From positions 1-46,951 of the IMG/VR virus record IMGVR_UViG_3300017782_000036: 46,951 nucleotides of DNA; one strand, 5' to 3'. The notes beneath the pieces are model-generated. The model was given only the letters and a program-made list of their open reading frames with translations, was not told the origin of the DNA and ran no database searches. The stretch comes from a virus. Made by a program: the position numbers and the translations under genes. Shown here piece after piece: positions 7,547-14,304 of the stretch (position 1 is the stretch's first letter; each line of letters begins with the position of its first letter).

Positions 7547-7887
7547 AGTCCTGCCTTTGCTAGTGCTGCCTCCTCCTTTGCCGACTCGATAGCATCGTCT
7601 ACTGCACCATCGAGATCTATTTGCTCTGCGATAACATCCCATAGCTTATCCTGAGGGGTGTTAACTAGTATAGCTATGTCTACATCTTCAGGCTCTATAT
7701 AGAACTCCTTAAGACTCGTTACCTTAACATCAGTAGGCTGAATGCCACCGCCAGGATGCCACGCATAGGTGTCCCCATAGGGGACATAGCCTATCGCAGT
7801 ATCTTCGATGTCAAACTCTACGGTTCCAGAAGCTATGGCTTTTATGCCTCCCACTTCTACCTCTTCGCACTCGAATTCATATTCCAT
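7543..7887 (-). CDS. hypothetical acidic protein, 114 aa
   Basis: An acidic protein with a beta-rich N-terminal half (VEVGGIKAIASGTVEFDIED) and a C-terminal helix rich in A/E/D. Its ATG is only 3 nt from a GTAAC element and has no Shine-Dalgarno sequence. It is coupled to the 133-aa gene by an ATGA overlap. No function is assigned. Confidence 0.75.
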   Translation of the reverse strand: MEYEFECEEVEVGGIKAIASGTVEFDIEDTAIGYVPYGDTYAWHPGGGIQPTDVKVTSLKEFYIEPEDVDIAILVNTPQDKLWDVIAEQIDLDGAVDDAIESAKEEAALAKAGL

Positions 7888-7890
7888 AAT

Positions 7891-7912
7891 GTAATATATA
7901 TTATTAGGTTAC
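7891..7912 (-). promoter_or_regulatory. GTAAC element (22 bp)
   Basis: Minus strand starts GTAACCTA and ends TATTAC, ending 3 nt before the ATG at 7887. There is no room for a normal leader with a ribosome-binding site between element and start. Confidence 0.65.
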
Positions 7913-7921
7913 AATTGTCGC

Positions 7922-8128
7922 TTACAATTTTGGTATAATTACGCCTACCTCATCGAAGGTGTAATTAAGTTCATCCATTATCCAATGCATAGCGAGTTTC
8001 ACATCATCCTCTGTAGGTTCATGCTCATCTCGGTGTTCTTGTATGTCAGCAGACCACTGATGTACTGCTTCCCATACTACTTCTAATGACTCGGATATAC
8101 TGAAGTTAGTTGGCTTACTCATCTCCAC
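7922..8128 (-). CDS. hypothetical acidic protein, 68 aa
   Basis: A small helical, acidic protein with tryptophans (VVWEAVHQWSADIQ) and no recognised domain. It overlaps the upstream 99-aa gene by 14 nt. Its stop is 9 nt from the next GTAAC element. Confidence 0.65.
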   Translation of the reverse strand: MEMSKPTNFSISESLEVVWEAVHQWSADIQEHRDEHEPTEDDVKLAMHWIMDELNYTFDEVGVIIPKL

Positions 8129-8414
8129 CTCCGTTTTCTAAAAGAAATGTGACCTTACGATCTATCTCTTGTTGAACACACTCGAATGCTTTCATGTTAG
8201 TGACTAGAGTGAAGCCATGCTCGGGGTCATGCCATTGGTCTTTGCAGTTACACCAGTCCTCTTCTAGTTCTATCTTTAGCATGTCGAGCGAGTGAGCCAC
8301 TAGCTCTAGTTGCCTTACGGTAAAAGGGATGTCATTATCCCAAGATTTCTTCACTTCTTCATTAAAGAACTTCTCATAAAGTCCTTTGCTAGGTGCTTCA
8401 TTTGATTTACTCAT
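8115..8414 (-). CDS. hypothetical protein, 99 aa
   Basis: A helical protein with a Cys pair in WCNCKDQWHDPEHG (about 53-66) that could hold a metal, but one pair is not enough for a confident zinc-site call. It is coupled to the upstream 54-aa gene by an ATGA overlap. Confidence 0.65.
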   Translation of the reverse strand: MSKSNEAPSKGLYEKFFNEEVKKSWDNDIPFTVRQLELVAHSLDMLKIELEEDWCNCKDQWHDPEHGFTLVTNMKAFECVQQEIDRKVTFLLENGGGDE

Positions 8415-8575
8415 TGTTTTCTTTTCCTTTCGAGATGTTTCTCAATTAGTTCATTGATTAAGGTCATTTCTTCAGTCCTTCCTCCGAACCAAGCGTCTAG
8501 CAGTTTAGCTATCTGCTCGGCACATTCGTTGAAACTTTCAATATAACCAGCATTTTTTTTGATTTTTATTTCCAT
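8411..8575 (-). CDS. small helical protein, 54 aa
   Basis: Starts MEIKIKKNAGYIESFNE and ends EKHLERKRKQ; predicted mostly helical with a basic end. It fills the space between a palindrome (8609-8640) and the 99-aa gene, and its TGA overlaps that gene's ATG. Operon position is the main evidence. Confidence 0.6.
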   Translation of the reverse strand: MEIKIKKNAGYIESFNECAEQIAKLLDAWFGGRTEEMTLINELIEKHLERKRKQ

Positions 8576-8608
8576 ATTTTAGTGCTTCCTATCATTGTTC
8601 CCGCCCAT

Positions 8609-8640
8609 TAGTAGTCACCTACATATATAGGTGACTACTA
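8609..8640. repeat. perfect 13-bp palindrome, hairpin or operator
   Basis: TAGTAGTCACCTA is followed by six bases (CATATA) and its exact reverse complement. On neither strand does a T-run follow, so this is not a standard terminator. It lies between the genes at 8654-9448 and 8411-8575. An operator for a dimeric repressor or an mRNA processing/stabilising hairpin both fit. Confidence 0.7.
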
Positions 8641-8653
8641 GGGCAGGGGTTAG

Positions 8654-9448
8654 TTAATCGTTAATCCCGAACTCGTGAGCCATTTCCTTGAGCATAGTAT
8701 AGTACCCTGTGCCTTCCTCGGTGTAATAATCTAGGGCATACTTGAGGTGACTTTTCTTAACATCTTGCGATAGTTCTTTCAGTGAGTCGTAGACTTGCCA
8801 TACAGACATGTTATTACCCCATGACTCGATAGTTGTCTTGTCCTCCGGCGTAAGAAGTTCTTCCATAGGTAGAAGCTTACACAGGTCATCTAAGTGTACA
8901 CTCAGGTTCTCTGCATCACATAGATCACTATCGGGTGATGAGATATCTAGGTATTCCTCTACGCATTCAAAATGCCTGAAGTCGTAATCACCCTCGCCAC
9001 ATTCATGTGCATTCACAAGGAGTTGCCTCAAGGGATCAGGTATTTCGTTTAAATGAGACTCTTTATCGATTGTATCTCGAAGCTTTTCAAGTATGTCATC
9101 GATGTTCTCCCTACTTCTTTGTAAGGCATCTACTGCATCATTATATTTTGCGCATTGGTGATTATACTCCTCAGCATTGCCAGTGTAATAAGACTCAAGC
9201 TCACTATAAGCATCGTCTGCTGCATCACATGCTCTGGTTGCATCCTTTTGTGCCTCCATGAACTCATCTATTCTTTGTCTCTCATCCTCACTAAGTGCAA
9301 CGCCATACTCTCGGCATGCCCTTAGCTCAGCTTGCTTCTGTTCCTTGGCTGCCTGCTCCTCACGTCGCTTAGCTTCCTCGGCTTGTTTAAGTAGCTCATC
9401 TGAGCTTGCGTTAATTACTGCGGTTTCTTGGTTATCTTGATCACTCAT
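8654..9448 (-). CDS. acidic coiled-coil protein, 264 aa
   Basis: Residues 15-130 are heptad-rich helix (EEAKRREEQAAKEQKQAELRA... type) interrupted at about 80-95; the remainder is acidic and helical. There is no catalytic motif or membrane segment. Such acidic early proteins often act by binding host proteins or mimicking DNA, but nothing here proves it. Upstream lies a cluster of GTAAC/GTTAC half-sites. Confidence 0.7.
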   Translation of the reverse strand: MSDQDNQETAVINASSDELLKQAEEAKRREEQAAKEQKQAELRACREYGVALSEDERQRIDEFMEAQKDATRACDAADDAYSELESYYTGNAEEYNHQCAKYNDAVDALQRSRENIDDILEKLRDTIDKESHLNEIPDPLRQLLVNAHECGEGDYDFRHFECVEEYLDISSPDSDLCDAENLSVHLDDLCKLLPMEELLTPEDKTTIESWGNNMSVWQVYDSLKELSQDVKKSHLKYALDYYTEEGTGYYTMLKEMAHEFGIND

Positions 9449-9472
9449 TGTATTTACTCTTTTGATATTTGG

Positions 9473-9497
9473 GTTACGGTTACTTCCTTGGAGTTAC
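9473..9497 (-). promoter_or_regulatory. cluster of GTAAC half-sites
   Basis: Three GTTAC half-sites on the plus strand start at 9473, 9479 and 9493. The outer pair spans 25 bp, the same as the variant upstream of integrase 1. It is a weak match to the 22-bp form. Confidence 0.35.
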
Positions 9498-9505
9498 ATC
9501 ACTCA

Positions 9506-9859
9506 TCATGCACCTCCTTCTTGGTATTGGTAGTAGTTCTGCTTGCGAAGGAACTTGGCACACTCTACCCACAACTCATTGCAAATTAGATTAACCATAC
9601 CTTCCTTCTGTTGCTCTTTCTCCTTAGCAATCATCTCATCACCATGCTTGATAACCTCATCGGCATAGTTGTTGATTGCCTCGATTATGAATGGCCCAAC
9701 CATTGGGTGAGTAAGATCACACAGGTAGGTAAGGTACTCGGGGTTGGACATAGACCCTCCCCAATCCTTCTTACGTGAGCGTATTGGTTTCTCATGCACA
9801 TTGTGCAAGCCATTGATTCTCTTTAGTACAATGTCCTTAGGATTTTTTTTATCTGTCAT
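9506..9859 (-). CDS. hypothetical helical protein, 117 aa
   Basis: Basic N-terminus, then a hydrophobic helix region (THPMVGPFIIEAINNYADEV) and a charged helix. No recognised family. Its ATG lies inside a GTAAC element, so initiation with a conventional leader from within that element is impossible. Confidence 0.7.
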   Translation of the reverse strand: MTDKKNPKDIVLKRINGLHNVHEKPIRSRKKDWGGSMSNPEYLTYLCDLTHPMVGPFIIEAINNYADEVIKHGDEMIAKEKEQQKEGMVNLICNELWVECAKFLRKQNYYQYQEGGA

Positions 9860-9876
9860 TTATTTATCTAGGTTAC
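9855..9876 (-). promoter_or_regulatory. GTAAC element (22 bp) containing stop and start codons
   Basis: Minus strand starts GTAACCTA and ends AAATGAC. The upstream stop TAA (9873-9875) and the downstream start ATG (9857-9859) are both inside the element, so it is the whole gene junction. Confidence 0.65.
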
Positions 9877-10580
9877 GCTACTGCCATAGCAATAGCTTTG
9901 TTTTTCTTTGATCCATGTGGGTTGATCCATATGGATTTTGCTTTCTTGTTAGTTCCGTCACACAAGCCACAATCTAAGCACTGCTTGCCATGTGTTTCGG
10001 ATACACATTCGATTGCCTTGCTCGGCTTGAGGGGAGAGACATGGAAGTACCTAAGACCAAGCGCCTCGGCAGCCATGCGTGAATCCTCTGTCTCAGTACT
10101 AGCCATAAAGTACTTACCATACTCTCTAGCCCTCTCGACTGGCATCTCATGCCAATCATGAAAGTACCCTGTCCACCCCTTACAATGAGCAGTAACCATC
10201 TCAATCTTCTGTAAGGGAATAATACTAGGGTTACCATAAGCGCCGAACCTCACGAACCTATTCTTGAATGCAGTCTCATAAGCACCCAATGCAAGGAAGG
10301 GATAAGATCCATTCTTGTATGATTTCCATACCCCAAGTGGAGCCTGCCCTACATTGACATAGCATCCCATGCCACTAGCAAAGGGACAGCCACGACAATT
10401 GGATACTGCATCCAAGCCAGAGGCTACAGATTCGACAGGGTTAACATGACGATTCAGTATCCATATCTGAGCCATGTTGCCTGTCTTTGCGTTAACTGAT
10501 TTCCAAGTAACGATAGCTACGTAGTCATCATCTTCATAGATGCAGTTACCGCCTTGCGTGAATAGGTTTTTAATGAACAT
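9873..10580 (-). CDS. phage Cys-rich protein, 235 aa (DUF7227-like)
   Basis: Contains two Cys clusters, CRGCPFASGMGC (about 82-93) and CLDCGLCDG (about 211-219), typical of a metal centre. Between them is a conserved-looking core with YVNVGQAP, VWKSYKNGSYP and a VRFGAYGNPS turn. From memory this matches a widespread phage family of unknown biochemical role (DUF7227-type). The number and spacing of cysteines would suit zinc or an Fe-S cluster. It is a leftward operon gene, upstream of the 9855 junction. Confidence 0.8.
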   Translation of the reverse strand: MFIKNLFTQGGNCIYEDDDYVAIVTWKSVNAKTGNMAQIWILNRHVNPVESVASGLDAVSNCRGCPFASGMGCYVNVGQAPLGVWKSYKNGSYPFLALGAYETAFKNRFVRFGAYGNPSIIPLQKIEMVTAHCKGWTGYFHDWHEMPVERAREYGKYFMASTETEDSRMAAEALGLRYFHVSPLKPSKAIECVSETHGKQCLDCGLCDGTNKKAKSIWINPHGSKKNKAIAMAVA

Positions 10581-10583
10581 AGT

Positions 10584-10853
10584 TTATTTTTGTAGGTTAG
10601 TTAGTACGTCCTCGGCTACTCTGCGTAGCTTGTGAAGGGACATCTCGATTTCCATAAGGGCGAGGCGTGAGAAGTCTTGCCCAAGCTCACCCTTCACATA
10701 GTGATTCCTCCCATGAAAAGAGGATTTTGGTATTACTCCGATGACCTTCTCGATATGATCGTAGAAGTCATCCCATTCGCATAGGATTGTAGACTTATCG
10801 TCACCATTCATATGGATGACGGGTGTACATGCCTCGGGTGTTACGTTATTCAT
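10584..10853 (-). CDS. hypothetical protein, 89 aa
   Basis: A soluble protein ending in a long helix (MEIEMSLHKLRRVAEDVLTNLQK). It is coupled to the upstream gene by ATGA overlap and sits 3 nt from the next. No domain is recognised. Confidence 0.65.
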   Translation of the reverse strand: MNNVTPEACTPVIHMNGDDKSTILCEWDDFYDHIEKVIGVIPKSSFHGRNHYVKGELGQDFSRLALMEIEMSLHKLRRVAEDVLTNLQK

Positions 10854-11278
10854 TGTACTGATATCCTAGATGAACCCCTAGAGTCATGTTGTTGGATATG
10901 ATACCACTCATCATGAGAGACAGTCATATCCTTGAGGTTGTAGGTATACTCATCGCCATAGCTTGTGCCATCTCCGGCTCCGGTGTAGTATCCGCCAGGG
11001 TAATCAGCCCACTTAGCAATAATTTCACGGGCTTGTTTTTTGGCAACCTTTGTAAGCTCTTCGCTTGGCTTGTTATCAAGTAGGACTGTATCCATTTCTA
11101 AGATCTCCCCATGGTAGTATCCCTCATCTGATCCGCCTTCCCAATGAACACGGAACACGATGATGCCTAGTCCCTTCAGGTAGTCTACTAGTTCCTTGGT
11201 TAATGGCTTAGCGCCATTACTACACCATGCGTGTTCTTCTTCTCCTAAGTTAATGTCTGGTATATGTGTATCACTCAT
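10850..11278 (-). CDS. DUF6878-like protein, 142 aa
   Basis: Start is placed at the ATG at 11278, overlapping the upstream TGA (ATGA); the longer frame is read out of phase. The sequence has FRVHWEGGSDEGYYHG near the middle and a Gly-rich GGYYTGAGDGTSYGDEYTYN followed by HDEWYH. This pattern, a G-G-x-D-x-G turn with later D/E-W-Y, resembles DUF6878, a family found on plasmids and phages. The biochemical function is unknown. Confidence 0.7.
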   Translation of the reverse strand: MSDTHIPDINLGEEEHAWCSNGAKPLTKELVDYLKGLGIIVFRVHWEGGSDEGYYHGEILEMDTVLLDNKPSEELTKVAKKQAREIIAKWADYPGGYYTGAGDGTSYGDEYTYNLKDMTVSHDEWYHIQQHDSRGSSRISVQ

Positions 11279-11643
11279 TGTATTTTTATCCTTTCTTGTA
11301 TTGATTTTTTGCCGACTCGAAGCATCCAATCGGCGGGTTGTTGTGTTAGTCCCTTCAGCCAATCTTGTGGCGTAGGGATAAATCCGCAGTCCTCCATCAC
11401 GTGTTGCTCTGCAACTAACTTGGTTGGTATGTGCTTAGGCTTACCATCGATGTAAACCATGACCACATCACCAAGAGTATCGCAGACCCACTGGATGCCT
11501 GCACTATGGTGGCGCAAGGCACGGTGAGTCCAATCACCTGTGAAGGCTTTCGTTTCATCGAACCATCTATGTATGTATAGATAGTCCTCGGGTTCCCCTC
11601 CCCATTTCTTGGCGGAGGATTCAGCATGTTTATACGGAGTCAT
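11275..11643 (-). CDS. DUF6915-like protein, 122 aa
   Basis: Opens YKHAESSAKKWGGEPEDYL, followed by IHRWFDETKA, RALRHHSAGI and EQHVMEDCG...IPTPQDWLKG. This order matches what I know of DUF6915, widespread in phages and plasmids. The repeated H residues (HRWFD, RHH, EQHV) could be a metal site, but no enzymatic activity is known to me. It is coupled to the DUF6878-like gene. Confidence 0.8.
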   Translation of the reverse strand: MTPYKHAESSAKKWGGEPEDYLYIHRWFDETKAFTGDWTHRALRHHSAGIQWVCDTLGDVVMVYIDGKPKHIPTKLVAEQHVMEDCGFIPTPQDWLKGLTQQPADWMLRVGKKSIQERIKIQ

Positions 11644-11645
11644 GA

Positions 11646-11960
11646 TTAAAACTCCGTGTTGATAACTACGCCACCATCATAGCGAATGACAGTTGTGTGA
11701 TCATTTAAGATATCAATGATCTCATCATCATCATACTCTTCATCTTCATCGAAGAGATGCTCGTAATCATTTTGCAGATCACCCATCTCATTGAAGTCAG
11801 AGTATTGGCAATCAAGTGCCACTACATCTAGATCGTAGTTAGGATCGACCTCCTCAAGGAAGTCATAGAGTGCCTCGAGTCCACGGAGTGACCATGAACT
11901 TCCTCTTCCTCGTTGGTCGAATGCGTTAACGAAATCGTTTTGTGTTATTGTCTGTATCAT
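11646..11960 (-). CDS. conserved-type acidic phage protein, 104 aa
   Basis: Recognisable pattern: a short N-terminal strand, SWSLRGLEALYDFLEE, a central LDVVALDCQYSDF segment, a very acidic stretch (DEDEEYDDDE) and a C-terminal strand ending VVINTEF. Proteins with this arrangement are common in phages and remain uncharacterised. The acid run may mimic DNA, which is inference. Confidence 0.75.
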   Translation of the reverse strand: MIQTITQNDFVNAFDQRGRGSSWSLRGLEALYDFLEEVDPNYDLDVVALDCQYSDFNEMGDLQNDYEHLFDEDEEYDDDEIIDILNDHTTVIRYDGGVVINTEF

Positions 11961-11964
11961 AGTG

Positions 11965-12411
11965 TTATTTAGTGAAGTATTCAGTTCCTACTTGTGATCT
12001 AGTGAAAGCCTTAGCTCCCTCTAAAGAATTGAATCCTTGTTGTATGGATTCTACGCAGTCCTCATCTCTGTTAGGGTAGTACCTAACCACATCAAATGTC
12101 CCATCCTCTTGGTCGGTGACATAGTATTCACCATCCCAAATATTAGGGCTGTTGAATCCGTAGTGGTATGCTTGTACACACCAATCGCCATTCAGCCCAC
12201 ATGGTTGCCATGCAAAGTACTCGAAGATCCGATCAATCGAATCCATCATGCGATTATGGTGAGAGTATTCGCTTATCATCTCTACTCCCTTGACATGTTT
12301 ATAATGGAGATAATCCTTGTAGATTACCCCAAGGTTAATAATGAGATCACCCTCATCTAACCCCTCGGCTAGTGTACAGGATATACTTTCTATGTAATAT
12401 GTAGTGTTCAT
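11965..12411 (-). CDS. hypothetical protein, 148 aa
   Basis: Acidic protein rich in Y, W and D with no recognised motif; several aromatic residues in YEYFAWQPCGLNGDWCVQAYHYG suggest a compact globular fold. Its ATG is 4 nt from a GTAAC element and lacks a Shine-Dalgarno sequence. Confidence 0.7.
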   Translation of the reverse strand: MNTTYYIESISCTLAEGLDEGDLIINLGVIYKDYLHYKHVKGVEMISEYSHHNRMMDSIDRIFEYFAWQPCGLNGDWCVQAYHYGFNSPNIWDGEYYVTDQEDGTFDVVRYYPNRDEDCVESIQQGFNSLEGAKAFTRSQVGTEYFTK

Positions 12412-12415
12412 AGGT

Positions 12416-12437
12416 GTAATATATTTATATAGGTTAC
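12416..12437 (-). promoter_or_regulatory. GTAAC element (22 bp)
   Basis: Minus strand starts GTAACCTA and ends TATTAC. The upstream stop TAA (12434-12436) is inside; the next ATG (12411) is 4 nt beyond its end. Confidence 0.65.
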
Positions 12438-13228
12438 TTAATTACTTGGTGGAAGAATGTGGAGAACTCTCCAAAAGGTACAGTGAATCTGAAGTAATGA
12501 TTGTCTTCTCCATACCACTTGGTTACTTCGATGACCTCCTCGGTCTGTTCGAACTTAGTGAACTCCGAGTATACTATCTTCCCCCATTTATCTTTCTTGT
12601 ACGATCCGTCCTCAAGCTTTACGGGTTTGCCTTGCGAGAATCTGTCTTGCCTCTCCACATTAATAGCAAACCACCAATAGCCATACTCCTCACCTCTTGC
12701 ATCCTCTACCTTATATACCCACCCAAAGGTAGTTGGTTCAGCAACTAACCCTAAGTTCTCTTCCATAAGGTATCGCATCTTGTTGGATGTCCAATCCAGT
12801 TCGGTAGGTTGGAACGTGGAAGGTGTATACTGAGAGTCACCATCGCAACTCTCACCATAGGCAATCAGATTGTTAAGCCATCTGAATAGACCACACGAAC
12901 CATTGAGTATGGCATCGCTTCCCATGATAAGGGCATCATCTAGTTTGTCATCAGCCATAGGGTCATTGTGTGCTTCCAAGAGCCAATCACTTACGGGAGT
13001 ACAGAACCATCGAGAAGCCTTGTCCCCACATGTTTCCCCGAGGAAGTATTGGAACTCATTGATAAATGAATCTATGATATCCATGCACTCACGTGCATCT
13101 AGCGTTCGATCTTGGGAAGCAGACACATTTGCCAACTCCCTAAGCATCTGCCTTGTGATCTTGATAGCCCTACTTTGTAGGGTAATCCTCTTGTATGGTA
13201 CGTATTCAGTATTAGTTTCTTCACTCAT
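12434..13228 (-). CDS. hypothetical protein, 264 aa
   Basis: A large soluble protein with an N-terminal helical region, a central GSDAILNGSCGLFRWLNNLIAYG segment and a C-terminal beta-rich half (FGWVYKVEDARGEEYGYWWFAINVE). No catalytic signature is recognised. It sits 6 nt after the zinc-ribbon gene and ends inside a GTAAC element. Confidence 0.7.
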   Translation of the reverse strand: MSEETNTEYVPYKRITLQSRAIKITRQMLRELANVSASQDRTLDARECMDIIDSFINEFQYFLGETCGDKASRWFCTPVSDWLLEAHNDPMADDKLDDALIMGSDAILNGSCGLFRWLNNLIAYGESCDGDSQYTPSTFQPTELDWTSNKMRYLMEENLGLVAEPTTFGWVYKVEDARGEEYGYWWFAINVERQDRFSQGKPVKLEDGSYKKDKWGKIVYSEFTKFEQTEEVIEVTKWYGEDNHYFRFTVPFGEFSTFFHQVIK

Positions 13229-13234
13229 AATTAA

Positions 13235-13420
13235 TTATATTAGGGTTATTAGTATTTCCTCGGCTCCACATACTGTATGCTCGCCACAATTCTCGCACTT
13301 GTAGTCACGAGCATCAGGCTCACAACCATCTTGGCTATGACCACAAGCTAGGCAGAAGCCTACGTTCTCATCATTCATGGCACATGCCATGACTTCTTCT
13401 ATGTCTATATTATCATTCAT
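13235..13420 (-). CDS. small zinc-ribbon protein, 61 aa
   Basis: Two Cys pairs, CLACGHS (23-26) and CENCGEH (42-45), bracket a DARDYK turn and are followed by VCGAEEIL. This C-x2-C...C-x2-C layout with CxxCG and GAEE is a compact zinc ribbon found in many phages and plasmids. It may bind nucleic acid or act as a structural subunit. The preceding gene's stop and its start share a base (TAATG-type junction). Confidence 0.8.
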   Translation of the reverse strand: MNDNIDIEEVMACAMNDENVGFCLACGHSQDGCEPDARDYKCENCGEHTVCGAEEILITLI

Positions 13421-13824
13421 TAGTAAGCTCTCCTTTTAGTTAGATGTGAAATCTCCCTTGACTGCATTGCGATGAATGACTTGCAGTCACTCAACTCAGT
13501 CCTTATCCGAAGGAACAGATCCTCGGCAGTTACTACATCCACACCCTTTGGTGCTTTACCCTCAAGGATTCCTCCGTGCTTAAGTATTACTTTTGCAACC
13601 ACATCGACAGGGACGTAAGGGTAGATAGTATCTGTAGGGCCAAAATCTTCATACAGTTCAGCATAAGGAGTAAGTAGCTCATCCTCTTGGTTAGGATAGC
13701 CTACCTCAACTTCCTCGTAGTACTCGGCATTATCCCGCCTCGGTAGGCAGTAGTGTGATCGGCTTGCTTGTACGGACAAAGAGAATCCGTCAAGACATCT
13801 AATTTTAGGATTATAATCACTCAT
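13420..13824 (-). CDS. conserved-type phage protein, 134 aa
   Basis: N-terminal half reads GFSLSVQASRSHYCLPRRDN, then YYEEVEVGYPNQEDELL, and later YPYVPVDVVAKVILKHGG. I recognise this order from small uncharacterised phage proteins. Its ATG directly abuts a GTAAC element (0 nt), so no leader sequence separates them. Confidence 0.75.
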   Translation of the reverse strand: MSDYNPKIRCLDGFSLSVQASRSHYCLPRRDNAEYYEEVEVGYPNQEDELLTPYAELYEDFGPTDTIYPYVPVDVVAKVILKHGGILEGKAPKGVDVVTAEDLFLRIRTELSDCKSFIAMQSREISHLTKRRAY

Positions 13825-13846
13825 GTTATATATATATCTAGGTTAC
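13825..13846 (-). promoter_or_regulatory. GTAAC element (22 bp) abutting a start codon
   Basis: Minus strand starts GTAACCTA and ends TATAAC; the last base is adjacent to the ATG at 13824. The stop TAA of the 41-aa gene (13843-13845) lies in it. Confidence 0.65.
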
Positions 13847-13968
13847 GAAAGGAGGCCACACATATCTAGTATGACCGAGAGAATACCTAATCCGAAGAGG
13901 GTAGGTATAAAGAATGGTGAATTGAGTATGCCATCAATCATGGCATTAAACATTTCGAAGTAGTTCAT
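13843..13968 (-). CDS. small hydrophobic protein, 41 aa
   Basis: Begins MNYFEMFNAMIDG and has one hydrophobic segment (FFIPTLFGLGILSVILDM) that could cross the membrane. It is too short for a confident family. Its TAA is part of the 13825-13846 element, which supports it being a real gene. Confidence 0.55.
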   Translation of the reverse strand: MNYFEMFNAMIDGILNSPFFIPTLFGLGILSVILDMCGLLS

Positions 13969-13969
13969 A

Positions 13970-14221
13970 TCAATTTAATGGCTCGAGATCATCAGCTAGT
14001 TTGATAAGTTCCATGCCCTTATCACTGACACATGCATATCTCTCGATGTATGCATTAGGATCATACCAACCATCGGCATCCGTTTGATCCTCTCTGATTT
14101 CGAGCAGATCATTCTCTAGTGCGATCTTGAAGACATCCTTGTCTTGTTCGTCATTTATCCACACCTCTGCCTCGGTGAGCTTTGAGATGTATGTTAAGTA
14201 TTCTACTATTTTTTGTATCAT
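13970..14221 (-). CDS. hypothetical acidic protein, 83 aa
   Basis: Small acidic protein with a winged-helix-like pattern (short helix, IALENDLLEIRED, then KGMELIKLADDLE). It ends 1 nt before the 41-aa gene's ATG. It is the first gene downstream of the RNA-like region, 45 nt after its terminator. Confidence 0.65.
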   Translation of the reverse strand: MIQKIVEYLTYISKLTEAEVWINDEQDKDVFKIALENDLLEIREDQTDADGWYDPNAYIERYACVSDKGMELIKLADDLEPLN

Positions 14222-14265
14222 AATATTCCTTTGTTTGATTGGTTAAGTTGGTGAATTAAGAAAAT

Positions 14266-14304
14266 GAAAAGCCCATGCCCGAGGACTAAGCCAAGGACAT
14301 GGGC
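14266..14304 (-). terminator. terminator at the end of the RNA-like region
   Basis: On the minus strand GCCCATGTCC pairs with GGGCATGGGC (10 bp, one G-U pair) around a 14-nt loop, followed by TTTT. It marks the likely 3' end of a transcript coming from about 15.34 kb. Confidence 0.75.

Noticed and set aside
7547-7642. Longer N-terminus of the 133-aa gene (start at 7642)
   Set aside because: It adds an R/C/G-rich stretch read out of phase with the well-supported upstream gene; the ATGA start at 7546 is the normal coupling here.
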